64,000 nt of DNA from Cyanobacteria bacterium SZAS-4. Lineage in GTDB: Bacteria; Cyanobacteriota; Vampirovibrionia; Obscuribacterales; Obscuribacteraceae. Position numbers and translations under genes: made by a program. The notes under the pieces were generated by a model, which did not search any database, was not told the origin of the DNA, and worked only from the letters and a program-made list of their open reading frames with translations. The stretch covers positions 56,291 through 120,290 of the forward strand of contig JAFEAT010000024.1 of NCBI GenBank assembly GCA_018266255.1, read 5' to 3'. Positions 33,811-42,072 of this stretch are shown here, piece by piece; positions within the stretch are counted from its first letter, which is position 1, and each line of letters opens with the position of its first letter.

Positions 33811-36800
33811 TTACTGCTCTTCGTAGAACTGATCCGGATTGGTCTGACGCTGCTGTTCATGCTCCGGCTGATTCGCTGGAGGTTGATTGGCGCGTTCTTG
33901 AGGCGCGTACTGTTGCTGAGGAGTTGGGTTTGGTTGCTGCGGTTGTGTCGATTGTTGGCTCACATTTTGCATCTGCTGCAAGTGAGGAAAGAGATTTTGT
34001 GTTGGTGGCGCCTGCGGTGCTGCTTGCTGAGGCATCACCTGTGGTGCTGGCTGCTGCGCCTGGGCTGGCTGAGGAGCTTGCTGCTGCGGATATAGTGGTG
34101 TCAGCTGCGCCTGCTGCGGGGACTGTTGCGGCTGCTGCGGAGCCTGTTGCTGTTGCTGAGGAGCCTGTTGTGGCTGCGGAGGAGCCTGTTGTGGCTGCGG
34201 AGGTGCCTGTTGTGGCTGCAGAGGAGCCTGTGGCTGCTGCGGAGCCTGTGGCTGTTGTGGAGGCATCGGTCGAGCATCTTGCGGCAAGAATGGACTACGA
34301 GCTTGTTGAGCAATTTGTTGCGCAGTTGGATGCTGCTGCTGCTGCTGTGGCAACGGTTGCGAGATGTTCTGCGCTGGGGCTTGTTGCTGTGGCAGTGGTT
34401 GCGAGATGTTCTGGGCAACCGGCTGCACAGGATGCTGAGCTGGCTGTGGCTGTAAGAATTGAGCTGAAGCTTGCTGCACTACCGACAGTGGTGTTGGTAG
34501 CGGCATAGGGGCTGAAGACTGCGTCGCGGGCGTTTGTTGAGGTGCTGGAACTCTCGCAAGTTGTTCGGCGCGTTGCGGTGCTAAACCTTGTTGGGCATGT
34601 GCTGGAATATCGCCAGTTGCACGTTGGCTTGCCTGCTGGAATATGGCAGCTTGCTGATCTGGTGGCACTCGTCGCAGTTGTTCCAATGCTGATGGCGCAT
34701 TGACTTTGTCGGAGCGCTCGCTGACTGCATTTGGATAAGCAAGATCTTCCGGCTCGTTATCCAACTTTTCATCGTCTAATTCTTGGTTATCTAATTCTTC
34801 GTCGTCGAAGTCATCTTCGAATTCGGCATCATCGATTGAGGACGATAAAGATGAGTCTGGCTGGATTGTCGGCGCAGCTGTAATGGGCTGCGGTGTTGAC
34901 TCTGACTGAGCGGCAGCTGAAGTGGGCTGTTGGCTCTGCTGCATCAGACGCTGACGCGCATTCATGACCGGTGGTTCAGCCACAGGTGCTTGAGGGGCAG
35001 GTGCTTGAGGAGCAGGTGCTTGAGGAGCAGTAGCTTGAGGAGGAGCAGGTGCTGCAGTTCCAGGTTGAGCAGCGTCTGATTTCGGACCTTCCAGTCTCGG
35101 AGCTGCCGGAGTTGGCGCCGACAGTGGTGCTGAACGAGGGTCGTTCAAGCTAGCCAGCACGGCCACAAAAATATCGACCAAGAATGGATCCCACTGCACA
35201 CCTGCTCCATCTTTCAACGTCTGGATGGCTTGTTCGCGGGTCATAGCGTCTCGGTACGGACGATCCGAGATCATCGCGTGATAGGAATCGACTATAGATA
35301 CGATACGTGCTGGAAGCGGAATCTCTTCGCCTTTCAGACCACGCGGATATCCAAGTCCATCCCAGCGCTCATGGTGATTTTCCAGAATCTCGCAAATATC
35401 TCTCAGCGCTCGAATCGGTCGCAGCAGTTGTGCTCCAAGAACCGCATGCTGATTGATGATTTCTCGCTCGTCAGCGTTATATCTTCCAGGTTTATTGAGC
35501 AAATCAGGTGGAATCGATAACGTACCAACGTCGTGAAGAAGTCCAGCTACTCTGATCTGTTCCACTTGTTGTTGGCTCAGACCCATAACCTTAGCCAAAA
35601 GTTCACTCAGTCTTGCAGTTTCGAGATGGTGCTGTTTGTTGTAATCAGATTTAGAGTAGAGCGCGGTTGCGAGGGCTTTGACCATTTCGACTACTTCCGG
35701 TACCAACTCTTCCTTCTGCTCCGCCGCAGCAGAAACTGCCGTTGGCACGAAATCGGCGTAAGTGTTCGAAGGCAAATTGAATTGTTGTTGAGGCGTTAGC
35801 ATCACTGCTGGTGCAGAAGAACTCTTTTCTTCTTTAGGGCTCTCATCATCTATGTCTTCGTCGTCCTCCAGCTCCTCGTCATGCTCGTGCCGTTGCTCGG
35901 CGCGAGAAGGCTCTGGTAGTTTGGTCGGACTGATTTCCTCGAACATGAGGTCGCCAGCCGTGTGAACCTGGTTTCTGCCCAATCGTTTAGATAGATAGAG
36001 GGCTTTGTCTGCCAGGTCTAACAACTGCTGCTGATTGTGCGCATCTTCAGGAAATGCTGCAATACCGAAACTCGCCGTTACAGATATCTGGATGTCTTCG
36101 TGGTGAATGACCTCCTGCGACAAACTCTTACGAATACGTTCTGCTACGACCGCAGCTCCTTCTTGATTTACTTCCGGCAGAACGAGCAAGAACTCCTCGC
36201 CACCATAGCGAACCGGTAGGTCTACATCACGGCAATCGCTCTTAACGAGCTTGGCGACTGCTTTGAGAACCGAGTCGCCAGCAGGGTGTCCGTAATTGTC
36301 GTTGATTGACTTGAAGTGGTCTACGTCGATCATGACGACGGCCAAATTTCTTTGATAACGTTCAGCCAGACGCAACTGCTCTGCCAATTTTTCCTGACCA
36401 GTGCGGTGGTTGTAGAGACTGGTCAAACCGTCAGTGGTGGCTTGCCGCTGAACGCGCGCGTACAGTCTTGCGTTCGTGACACCAGTGGCAACCTGGTCGG
36501 CAACAGATTTGAGGAAGGCTTCGTTGTCTCGGTTCCAGTTCGCCTGCGATTCACACTTGTAACCACCGAGCAATCCGAGCAATTTTTGTTCGTAAGTAAT
36601 TGGCACGAAGAACAGCGAGAAGAAGTGATAGTTTGGCAAAGCGTCTTTGCGGAATGGCTCCAGCCGCCGGTCATGCGCAGCATCGTTAGCCATTAACAAC
36701 TGTTCGCCCTGGAAGTGTTGTTTGAATACTTCCAGAGTGCGCAAGTCAACATCTTGCTGCATCAGTTGATATTCTTCATCGGCGAAGTATTCGGATCTGA

Positions 36801-38076
36801 TTGAATCTTCAGGCTCATCTTCGCTCGGAAGCACGACAAAGCAGCAATCTAAATTGAACCAACCGGAAAATGCTTCCAACATTTTGTGCAAATTTTCTGT
36901 TATGTTGAATGATTGTCTGATTGTGTTGCTGATGCGATGCAGCAAAGTGTCTTGCGAACGAAGAATGTCTGATTCCCAGCGAAGCAGCTCCAGCTCTCGA
37001 TTTCGCTTCAGTTGTAGTTGTTTGTCTTGCGACAGATGCTCAGTTGCTTGTTCGAGTCGCTGCGCATAATCCTCGAGCAGTTGTAATTGAATCGCTAATT
37101 CTCGTTCGGTCTTGCGGTGTCGCATTGAAGATTTAACGCGCGCGAGCAGTTCTGAATCAAAGCAAGATTCTGATAAACAGTCATCCGCACCAACATTCAA
37201 TCCATCTACACGAGCGGTCGGATTGGTATCAGATGTGACTAAAATTACTGGTACGTGCTTGTATTGAGTCGACTCCTTCAAGACGCGGCAAAAGGCATAT
37301 CCAGACTTGCCCTTCACTTCGGAGTCCAGCACAATCAAGTCAACGCGGTTGTTCTGTAGCGCTTCCAGAGCCTTCTCTGAAGTATCCGCTTCCATTACCT
37401 GATACTTTTCGCCGAGAATGCGCGAGTATCTGCGGCGCACCAATCTGTTCGAGTGAATGACCAGAACATATTCGCTGTCGAAAGCTACTTTGTTTGGCTC
37501 AGTTGGCTGTGCTTCCCCAGTCGGAGCGAACTGTGACATCTTGGTGCTCAGATGTTCGCCCATAAGTTTCAGCGTCGCCAAATCTTGTTGTGTAATTTCG
37601 CGTGTGGGATCGAACGACAACACGCGAATTAAACCGCGCACTGTGCCTGCATTGCCTAGTGGAGTCTGCAAAATCGGAACTATAGAATAGGGATAGCCCT
37701 CCTTCTCTGCAGAAATTCCATCTAAGTCGTCGTCATCATCAAGGTCCGATTCGACTTCGGCAGGCACCTTTCCTGATGCCATGAAGACTTTGCCTATCCA
37801 TGGTCGCTGAGTCTTTTTCACATTTTGAGCAACGTGAGTGTTTGCCAAAGTCAGGAGTTGTTGATTTTCATCGCTCAAAGTGTCGACGAACTCTCGTGCT
37901 TCCTTGTCTTCGTCTTCTGCTGAAAACGAAATCAAATTGACGATCTCTGGCTCGCGCACTACGTCGACGAAAACGAAATCGAATCCTAATGCCTGGCAAA
38001 TATGGCGTCTGACGGCGTCAAAAAACTCTTCCTTTTCAGGAAGTTTTTGTTCTTGAGAATTCTCACTTGCGGTCAC
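33811..38076 (-). CDS. Receiver-GAF-GGDEF-HD-GYP cyclic-di-GMP protein with Gln/Pro-rich tail
   Basis: A 1421-residue multidomain protein, start GTG 38076 (weak ribosome site). After a 200-residue N-terminal GAF-like region comes a receiver domain with phospho-acceptor D251 in VDLIVLDSEVKG. A coiled coil and a second GAF-like domain follow. The GGDEF domain has G625-G-E-E-F629 and, five residues before, an RDVD inhibitory (I-) site. The HD-GYP domain has H848-D849 and H901-H-E-R-W-D-G-L-G-Y-P. So one chain has both a predicted c-di-GMP synthase and a phosphodiesterase. HD is followed by VGT where IGK is usual. Residues from about 980 to 1421 are low complexity: Pro, Gln and Ala with three short acidic patches, probably disordered. 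Repeats such as QAPPQPQQAPPQPQQAP show internal duplication. Confidence 0.93.
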   Translation of the reverse strand: MTASENSQEQKLPEKEEFFDAVRRHICQALGFDFVFVDVVREPEIVNLISFSAEDEDKEAREFVDTLSDENQQLLTLANTHVAQNVKKTQRPWIGKVFMASGKVPAEVESDLDDDDDLDGISAEKEGYPYSIVPILQTPLGNAGTVRGLIRVLSFDPTREITQQDLATLKLMGEHLSTKMSQFAPTGEAQPTEPNKVAFDSEYVLVIHSNRLVRRRYSRILGEKYQVMEADTSEKALEALQNNRVDLIVLDSEVKGKSGYAFCRVLKESTQYKHVPVILVTSDTNPTARVDGLNVGADDCLSESCFDSELLARVKSSMRHRKTERELAIQLQLLEDYAQRLEQATEHLSQDKQLQLKRNRELELLRWESDILRSQDTLLHRISNTIRQSFNITENLHKMLEAFSGWFNLDCCFVVLPSEDEPEDSIRSEYFADEEYQLMQQDVDLRTLEVFKQHFQGEQLLMANDAAHDRRLEPFRKDALPNYHFFSLFFVPITYEQKLLGLLGGYKCESQANWNRDNEAFLKSVADQVATGVTNARLYARVQRQATTDGLTSLYNHRTGQEKLAEQLRLAERYQRNLAVVMIDVDHFKSINDNYGHPAGDSVLKAVAKLVKSDCRDVDLPVRYGGEEFLLVLPEVNQEGAAVVAERIRKSLSQEVIHHEDIQISVTASFGIAAFPEDAHNQQQLLDLADKALYLSKRLGRNQVHTAGDLMFEEISPTKLPEPSRAEQRHEHDEELEDDEDIDDESPKEEKSSSAPAVMLTPQQQFNLPSNTYADFVPTAVSAAAEQKEELVPEVVEMVKALATALYSKSDYNKQHHLETARLSELLAKVMGLSQQQVEQIRVAGLLHDVGTLSIPPDLLNKPGRYNADEREIINQHAVLGAQLLRPIRALRDICEILENHHERWDGLGYPRGLKGEEIPLPARIVSIVDSYHAMISDRPYRDAMTREQAIQTLKDGAGVQWDPFLVDIFVAVLASLNDPRSAPLSAPTPAAPRLEGPKSDAAQPGTAAPAPPQATAPQAPAPQAPAPQAPVAEPPVMNARQRLMQQSQQPTSAAAQSESTPQPITAAPTIQPDSSLSSSIDDAEFEDDFDDEELDNQELDDEKLDNEPEDLAYPNAVSERSDKVNAPSALEQLRRVPPDQQAAIFQQASQRATGDIPAHAQQGLAPQRAEQLARVPAPQQTPATQSSAPMPLPTPLSVVQQASAQFLQPQPAQHPVQPVAQNISQPLPQQQAPAQNISQPLPQQQQQHPTAQQIAQQARSPFLPQDARPMPPQQPQAPQQPQAPLQPQQAPPQPQQAPPQPQQAPQQQQQAPQQPQQSPQQAQLTPLYPQQQAPQPAQAQQPAPQVMPQQAAPQAPPTQNLFPHLQQMQNVSQQSTQPQQPNPTPQQQYAPQERANQPPANQPEHEQQRQTNPDQFYEEQ

Positions 38077-38227
38077 GGCTAAAATTCAGTGCTGAGCTAT
38101 CATTCGCTTCAGTTTTGAGTCTAACAGACGGATGGTCTTGTTCTCAACACTTCCCCTCCCACACATCATTCCCGCATTTCGCCCACATAAGTCGGTGCAT
38201 AGACGATCTTGCATCGTGGGATAGCTA

Positions 38228-38851
38228 ATGCGCTCCTTTATCGGTCCTGATCCATATACGACTTTGCTAAAATTAGCTCTGGTGGACAATTTCACGTTAT
38301 TCGATAGAAATTTCTACAAGCGGTCGACGTTGGTAGTTGCCAAAGAGCTGCTTGGAACGGTACTTTGTCGTCGATTATTGGACGGAACAGTGCTGACTGC
38401 GCCGATCGTCGAAGTAGAAGCTTATACACAGGATGACCCAGCCTGTCATGCTTTCCGGGGTTTGACAGAGCGAACTCGGGTGATGTTTGGACCACCCGGT
38501 CACGTGTATGTCTACTTCATATACGGCATGTATTTTTGCCTGAACGTCGTCACTGAGCCCGAAAACACTCCCGGCGCCGTGCTGATTCGAGCCATCGGAA
38601 CTCCGGGCGGGGAAGGTCCTGGCAAACTCTGTCGACTGTGGGACATCAATAAGTCTCAAAACGGCGTCGATTTGTGCGATTTACAAAGCGAGCTTTTCAT
38701 CTCCAAAGGCGATAAAGTGAGCAAAAGCGACATCGAAATTTCGACGCGAATCGGTATCAATGTGGCTGAAGATCGACTATGGCGCTTCTATCTGCGCGGG
38801 CATCCGCAGGTTTCGGGCGCGAAAAAGCGGTCTACAAGCCGAAAAAGGTAA
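38228..38851 (+). CDS. 3-methyladenine DNA glycosylase (AAG/Mpg family)
   Basis: A 207-residue protein with AAG-family blocks: LLGTVLCRRL, catalytic E64 in IVEVEAYTQDDPACHAFRG with Y66 and H74 also conserved, MFGPPGHVYVYFIYGMYFCLNVV, and GPGKLCRLWDI. It removes alkylated adenine and hypoxanthine from DNA in base excision repair. YGMYFC is also found in the human enzyme, so it is not unusual. The gene is divergent from the c-di-GMP gene and 4 bases before the VanZ-like gene, likely cotranscribed. ATG 38228 follows GGGA at 6 bases; a GTG at 38282 is an alternative start that removes a hydrophobic N-terminal extension. Confidence 0.93.
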   Translation: MRSFIGPDPYTTLLKLALVDNFTLFDRNFYKRSTLVVAKELLGTVLCRRLLDGTVLTAPIVEVEAYTQDDPACHAFRGLTERTRVMFGPPGHVYVYFIYGMYFCLNVVTEPENTPGAVLIRAIGTPGGEGPGKLCRLWDINKSQNGVDLCDLQSELFISKGDKVSKSDIEISTRIGINVAEDRLWRFYLRGHPQVSGAKKRSTSRKR

Positions 38852-38855
38852 ATCC

Positions 38856-39287
38856 ATGACAGCATTTCCTCTCAGATCCATATACTTCAAACCGGCGTTT
38901 CGCTGGCTGCTGGTGATTTTGTGGATGGCGGTTATATTTGCCTTTTCCAGTCAGGCGAATTCTGGTGAAGCGACCGAACAGGTGCTGGGCGAAATCAATG
39001 TGCCTGTCCGCAAATGTGCGCACATGTTTGAGTATGCGGTGCTTTTCTGGCTGACCCGATGGTCGGCGATCACGATTCGCCGTCCCAGTTCTATCGTGCC
39101 TGGAATGTTCGCGTTCGTATTTTGCCTGCTTTACGCCGCAAGTGATGAGTATCATCAATCGTTTGTTCCAGGCAGGAGCGCGCAAGTGCAAGATGTCGCT
39201 GTCGACATGGCTGGCGCACTGATTGCGGCGTTTTTAGTGCCTTATTTCTTAGCGCTCAAATCTTTCTGTTCGAGAACTCGAAGCTGA
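38856..39287 (+). CDS. VanZ-like membrane protein
   Basis: About 143 residues from ATG 38856, which follows AAAGG at 7 bases and lies 4 bases after the glycosylase stop. Four hydrophobic segments, with the family motifs KCAHMFEYAVLFWL and SDEYHQSFVPGRSAQVQDVA-VDMAGAL. VanZ-like proteins are inner-membrane proteins; VanZ gives teicoplanin resistance, but for most relatives the role is unknown. The C-terminal 46 bases overlap the convergent gene at 39242. Confidence 0.88.
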   Translation: MTAFPLRSIYFKPAFRWLLVILWMAVIFAFSSQANSGEATEQVLGEINVPVRKCAHMFEYAVLFWLTRWSAITIRRPSSIVPGMFAFVFCLLYAASDEYHQSFVPGRSAQVQDVAVDMAGALIAAFLVPYFLALKSFCSRTRS

Positions 39288-40237
39288 CCATCACTGGCGG
39301 TTGCCACTTTGAGCTGCAGGTGAACAGGGTTACTGAGCTTGCTGTTTGGGCTGACCAGTTCGGCGAAAATATCCACTTGTCTGGATAATTCGTCGATGCG
39401 CTCCTGGTCTACTTTGGTGATCATGAGCGTCATGCCTTGCGGAGAAGCTTTCAGCTGCTCGGGTGTGAGTGGAAAATGTGTCTCATTCCAATATTTTTCG
39501 AGCAAATCAGGCGACATATTAGCCATGGCGTGAACCTGAGAAACCCGGTATGTGGCAGGGCTGAAGTCCAACATGTCAGACACGAAGGTACGCGAAAATT
39601 TGTTCACTCGCTCCGCTTCGATTGCTTCCACATCTACTGCTGGTGTGACAGCTGCAGCGGGTTTCGGCTCATGTTTGGCTGTTAAAACTTTGTAGCCACC
39701 AATTGCCATGACGGGCAGAAGGAGCAGACAGGCAGCAACAATACCGATTATTTTTAACGGAAGTTTGAAGGGAGGTGCGTTTCGACGACGAGTGCTGCGA
39801 GGGCGTCTGGCTGTATACGAGCGTGAGTGAGGGTCGCGTAGTTGATTTGGTTCGATGTCTTCCAAATCTTCTTCGTTGGCAGCTTCGCGGTCTAAGTCTT
39901 CGATGCTGGCTAGCCAACCGTCTACATCAGGAGAAATTGGTGCGTTGATGCGCCCGGATGAGTGGGATTCTGAGCGTGCGCTGCCGAGAATTTTAGATAG
40001 TTTTATCGATTCGTCTGGCGTTAAAAGTATGCTGCTGACCGGAGGTGTACCTAAGCGACGCTTCACTGAAAGTGAAAAGCGGGTGTCGATGCGCTTGATT
40101 ACGACTAGGAATCCGGACTGTGTATCGACGACGCGCTCTGTTGTTGTCGGAGACTGACGCACCACATCTGGTGTATCGAAAATGTCCCCGGTCTCATCGC
40201 CTGAGAATGTCGAAGCGTAATCATCCGAAAAAGTCAC
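39242..40237 (-). CDS. Single-pass membrane protein of unknown function
   Basis: A 331-residue protein. Residues 1-155 are charged and mostly disordered (Arg-rich at RRPRSTRRRNAPP), a single membrane segment lies at about residues 160-185 (LKIIGIVAACLLLLPVMAIGGYKVL), and the extracytoplasmic C-terminal domain of about 140 residues (FVSDMLDFSPATYRVSQVHA, SPQGMTLMITKVDQERIDEL) recalls the NTF2-like domain of VirB8/TraE-type proteins. That resemblance is weak. GTG 40237 follows GGAGG at 9 bases. It lies downstream of sigA, past a strong terminator, so it probably has its own promoter or depends on readthrough. Confidence 0.72.
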   Translation of the reverse strand: MTFSDDYASTFSGDETGDIFDTPDVVRQSPTTTERVVDTQSGFLVVIKRIDTRFSLSVKRRLGTPPVSSILLTPDESIKLSKILGSARSESHSSGRINAPISPDVDGWLASIEDLDREAANEEDLEDIEPNQLRDPHSRSYTARRPRSTRRRNAPPFKLPLKIIGIVAACLLLLPVMAIGGYKVLTAKHEPKPAAAVTPAVDVEAIEAERVNKFSRTFVSDMLDFSPATYRVSQVHAMANMSPDLLEKYWNETHFPLTPEQLKASPQGMTLMITKVDQERIDELSRQVDIFAELVSPNSKLSNPVHLQLKVATASDGQLRVLEQKDLSAKK

Positions 40238-40262
40238 TCGTCAAGACCTCCACAAAAGAATA

Positions 40263-40299
40263 AAAGGCCCGAGGTTGATTGCGATCAACTCGGGCCTTT
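40263..40299 (-). terminator. Strong Rho-independent terminator of sigA
   Basis: A 16-bp stem with one bulged base (AAAGGCCCGAG … CTCGGGCCTTT, inner arms TTGAT/ATCAA) and the loop TGCG. On the minus strand it is followed by TTTTATTCTTTTG; on the plus strand by a later GTTTGTTTTTTAG, so it may work in both directions. It lies 13 bases after the sigA stop. Confidence 0.9.
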
Positions 40300-40312
40300 C
40301 GATGTTTGTTTT

Positions 40313-41338
40313 TTAGAGATATTCTCTCAAGCGAGAAGATCTACCTGGCTGTCTCAGTTTTCTGAGAGCCTTGAATTCGATTTGTCGCACGCGCTCGCGT
40401 GTTACGGCGAACAATTGTCCGACTTCTTCCAGAGTTCTTTGACGACCATCGTCTAGTCCGAAGCGAAGACGGAGAACATCACGCTCACGTGGAGTCAGTT
40501 CGTTCAGCATCTTAGCCAAATCTTGACGAAGCAACTCGTGAGTTACTGTCGTTTCAGGTCTGTCTGTTTCAGCGTCTTCGATGAAATCACCTAGACGTGA
40601 ATCTTCTTCTTTACCGATCGGTGTTTCCAGCGAAATCGGTTCTTTGGCTGCTTTGATGATTTCGTGCAACTTGACCAGCGAAACATCCATGGACTTCGCG
40701 AGCTCTTGCTCGGTCGGTTTGCGGTTCAATTCCTGCGCCAATTGACGGGTTACTTTCTTCAGTTTGTTGATCGTTTCAACCATGTGCACAGGAACACGAA
40801 TCGTTCTCGACTTGTCCGCTAGAGCACGAGTGATTGCTTGTCTGATCCACCAGGTTGCATAAGTTGAGAACTTGTAGCCACGCTCGTGGTCGAACTTTTC
40901 AGATGCGCGAATTAGTCCGAGGTTACCTTCCTGAATTAGATCTAGGAACGATAGTCCTCTTCCAATATATTTTTTAGCGATTGAGACAACCAATCGAAGG
41001 TTGGCTTGTACCAGCTTTCTCTTAGCGATCATATCGCCTTGCAGAATTTTACGAGCTAGTTCAATTTCTTCGTCTGGTTTGAGCAGTTGAATGCGACCGA
41101 TTTCGCGAAGATACAAACGAACGGAATCTTCAGTGGCGATTTCTCTGCTTGATGGCAGCTCTACTGGCTCATCATCATCATCGAGGTCATCTTGTTCGTC
41201 ATCGATGATCGTAAATGCATCGGTTTCGTCAGTGAGATCGAGCTCTTCTAGTTCGTTGCGCTTTGCAATGTTCTCATCTTCAACGAGAACTCCGCCCATT
41301 CCTCTGCCTTCATTGTCTCCGGATTTTGCTTTAGCCAT
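40313..41338 (-). CDS. sigA: Primary RNA polymerase sigma factor
   Basis: A 341-residue group 1 sigma factor. A short acidic N-terminus (DDEQDDLDDDDEP) replaces a full region 1.1. Region 1.2 (VRLYLREIGRIQLLKPDEEI), 2.1-2.4 (NLRLVVSIAKKYIGRGLSFL, LIQEGNLGLIRASEKFD, KFSTYATWWIRQAITRAL), 3 and 4.2 (TLEEVGQLFAVTRERVRQIE) are complete. It directs RNA polymerase to housekeeping promoters. The sequence is close in style to cyanobacterial SigA. ATG 41338 follows GAGG at 5 bases. A palindrome GACGC-AAA-GCGTC lies in the leader at 41370-41382, and a 730-base non-coding region is upstream. Confidence 0.95.
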   Translation of the reverse strand: MAKAKSGDNEGRGMGGVLVEDENIAKRNELEELDLTDETDAFTIIDDEQDDLDDDDEPVELPSSREIATEDSVRLYLREIGRIQLLKPDEEIELARKILQGDMIAKRKLVQANLRLVVSIAKKYIGRGLSFLDLIQEGNLGLIRASEKFDHERGYKFSTYATWWIRQAITRALADKSRTIRVPVHMVETINKLKKVTRQLAQELNRKPTEQELAKSMDVSLVKLHEIIKAAKEPISLETPIGKEEDSRLGDFIEDAETDRPETTVTHELLRQDLAKMLNELTPRERDVLRLRFGLDDGRQRTLEEVGQLFAVTRERVRQIEFKALRKLRQPGRSSRLREYL

Positions 41339-42072
41339 AGGTTCCTCGTTTTAGCTTCTAACAATGTTTGACGCAAAGCGTCGTACTGCGCTGCTTATTA
41401 GAATTCTCTTAGTTCATCCGATTTTGTTTGCTTACTTGGCTGTCCAACGAGGTGGACCGTTTATCTGGATGAAGAGTTTTCAGTAGCAATCTCCGCGGCA
41501 GTATCATATGTGCGTAATTTTCAGTTTGAGGGTTTGTATACAGTTCCTTCAGATTTGCCGAAACTTGTCGTTAACGGCACTTGAATGACCTCTTGAAAAC
41601 CCTCTCCAATTCAGGAATTACGCGCAGTTGCAAACGGTTGCTTGGCAACGGCTGCTCAACGAGTATAAGTGTGGTGTTGGGGTTGTGCGCGTCGTGTTAC
41701 GTTAGTTTAACGGCTGGGGAAATTACTAGTGTAACTGCCGTTTCTGCCAACCTGTAAGGCTTTCCGGGTTTTGACGCTCGCGATTCTTTGGAAGTTTTAA
41801 CAGAATCTACTTGCTTGACGGGTCCAAAAGATGCGATAGGCGCCGGTTTTTCGTAATTCCACCATGATCATATTTGCTCTTGGCGTTACCAGATTGCTTT
41901 CCATTTATATGTATAAACGTGCTTTCTGAGAGGCATTCCATTTTTGTATAGGAGGAAGCGATCCACTTATTTCTGCATATGAATGTGGAGATTTGAATTG
42001 CGTTTTTGTGTGCGGAGCGGAATGGAAGGTCATCAGGCACTGAATGTGGTGCCGAGAAGCATGAGTTAGTTA
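41339..42072. other. Long non-coding region upstream of sigA
   Basis: About 730 bases without a convincing gene. Seen: GACGC-AAA-GCGTC (41370-41382), a GTTGC-TTG-GCAAC palindrome (41637-41649), and on the minus strand a TATACT candidate -10 box (41662-41667) just upstream of that palindrome. This probably holds the sigA promoters and a long leader. A leftward open frame at 41807-42040 has atypical composition and no ribosome site. Confidence 0.5.

Noticed and set aside
33786..34508. A long rightward open frame of 240 codons, Ala/Val/Glu-rich
   Set aside because: It is the antisense shadow of the Gln/Pro-rich tail of the c-di-GMP protein; codon bias of CAG/CCA-type repeats removes stops. No ribosome site or known domain.
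38228..38851. Unusual YGMYFC motif in the 3-methyladenine glycosylase
   Set aside because: The human enzyme has the same YGMYFC sequence, so it is normal.
41807..42040. A 77-codon leftward open frame upstream of sigA
   Set aside because: No ribosome site, no domain, composition unlike real genes here.
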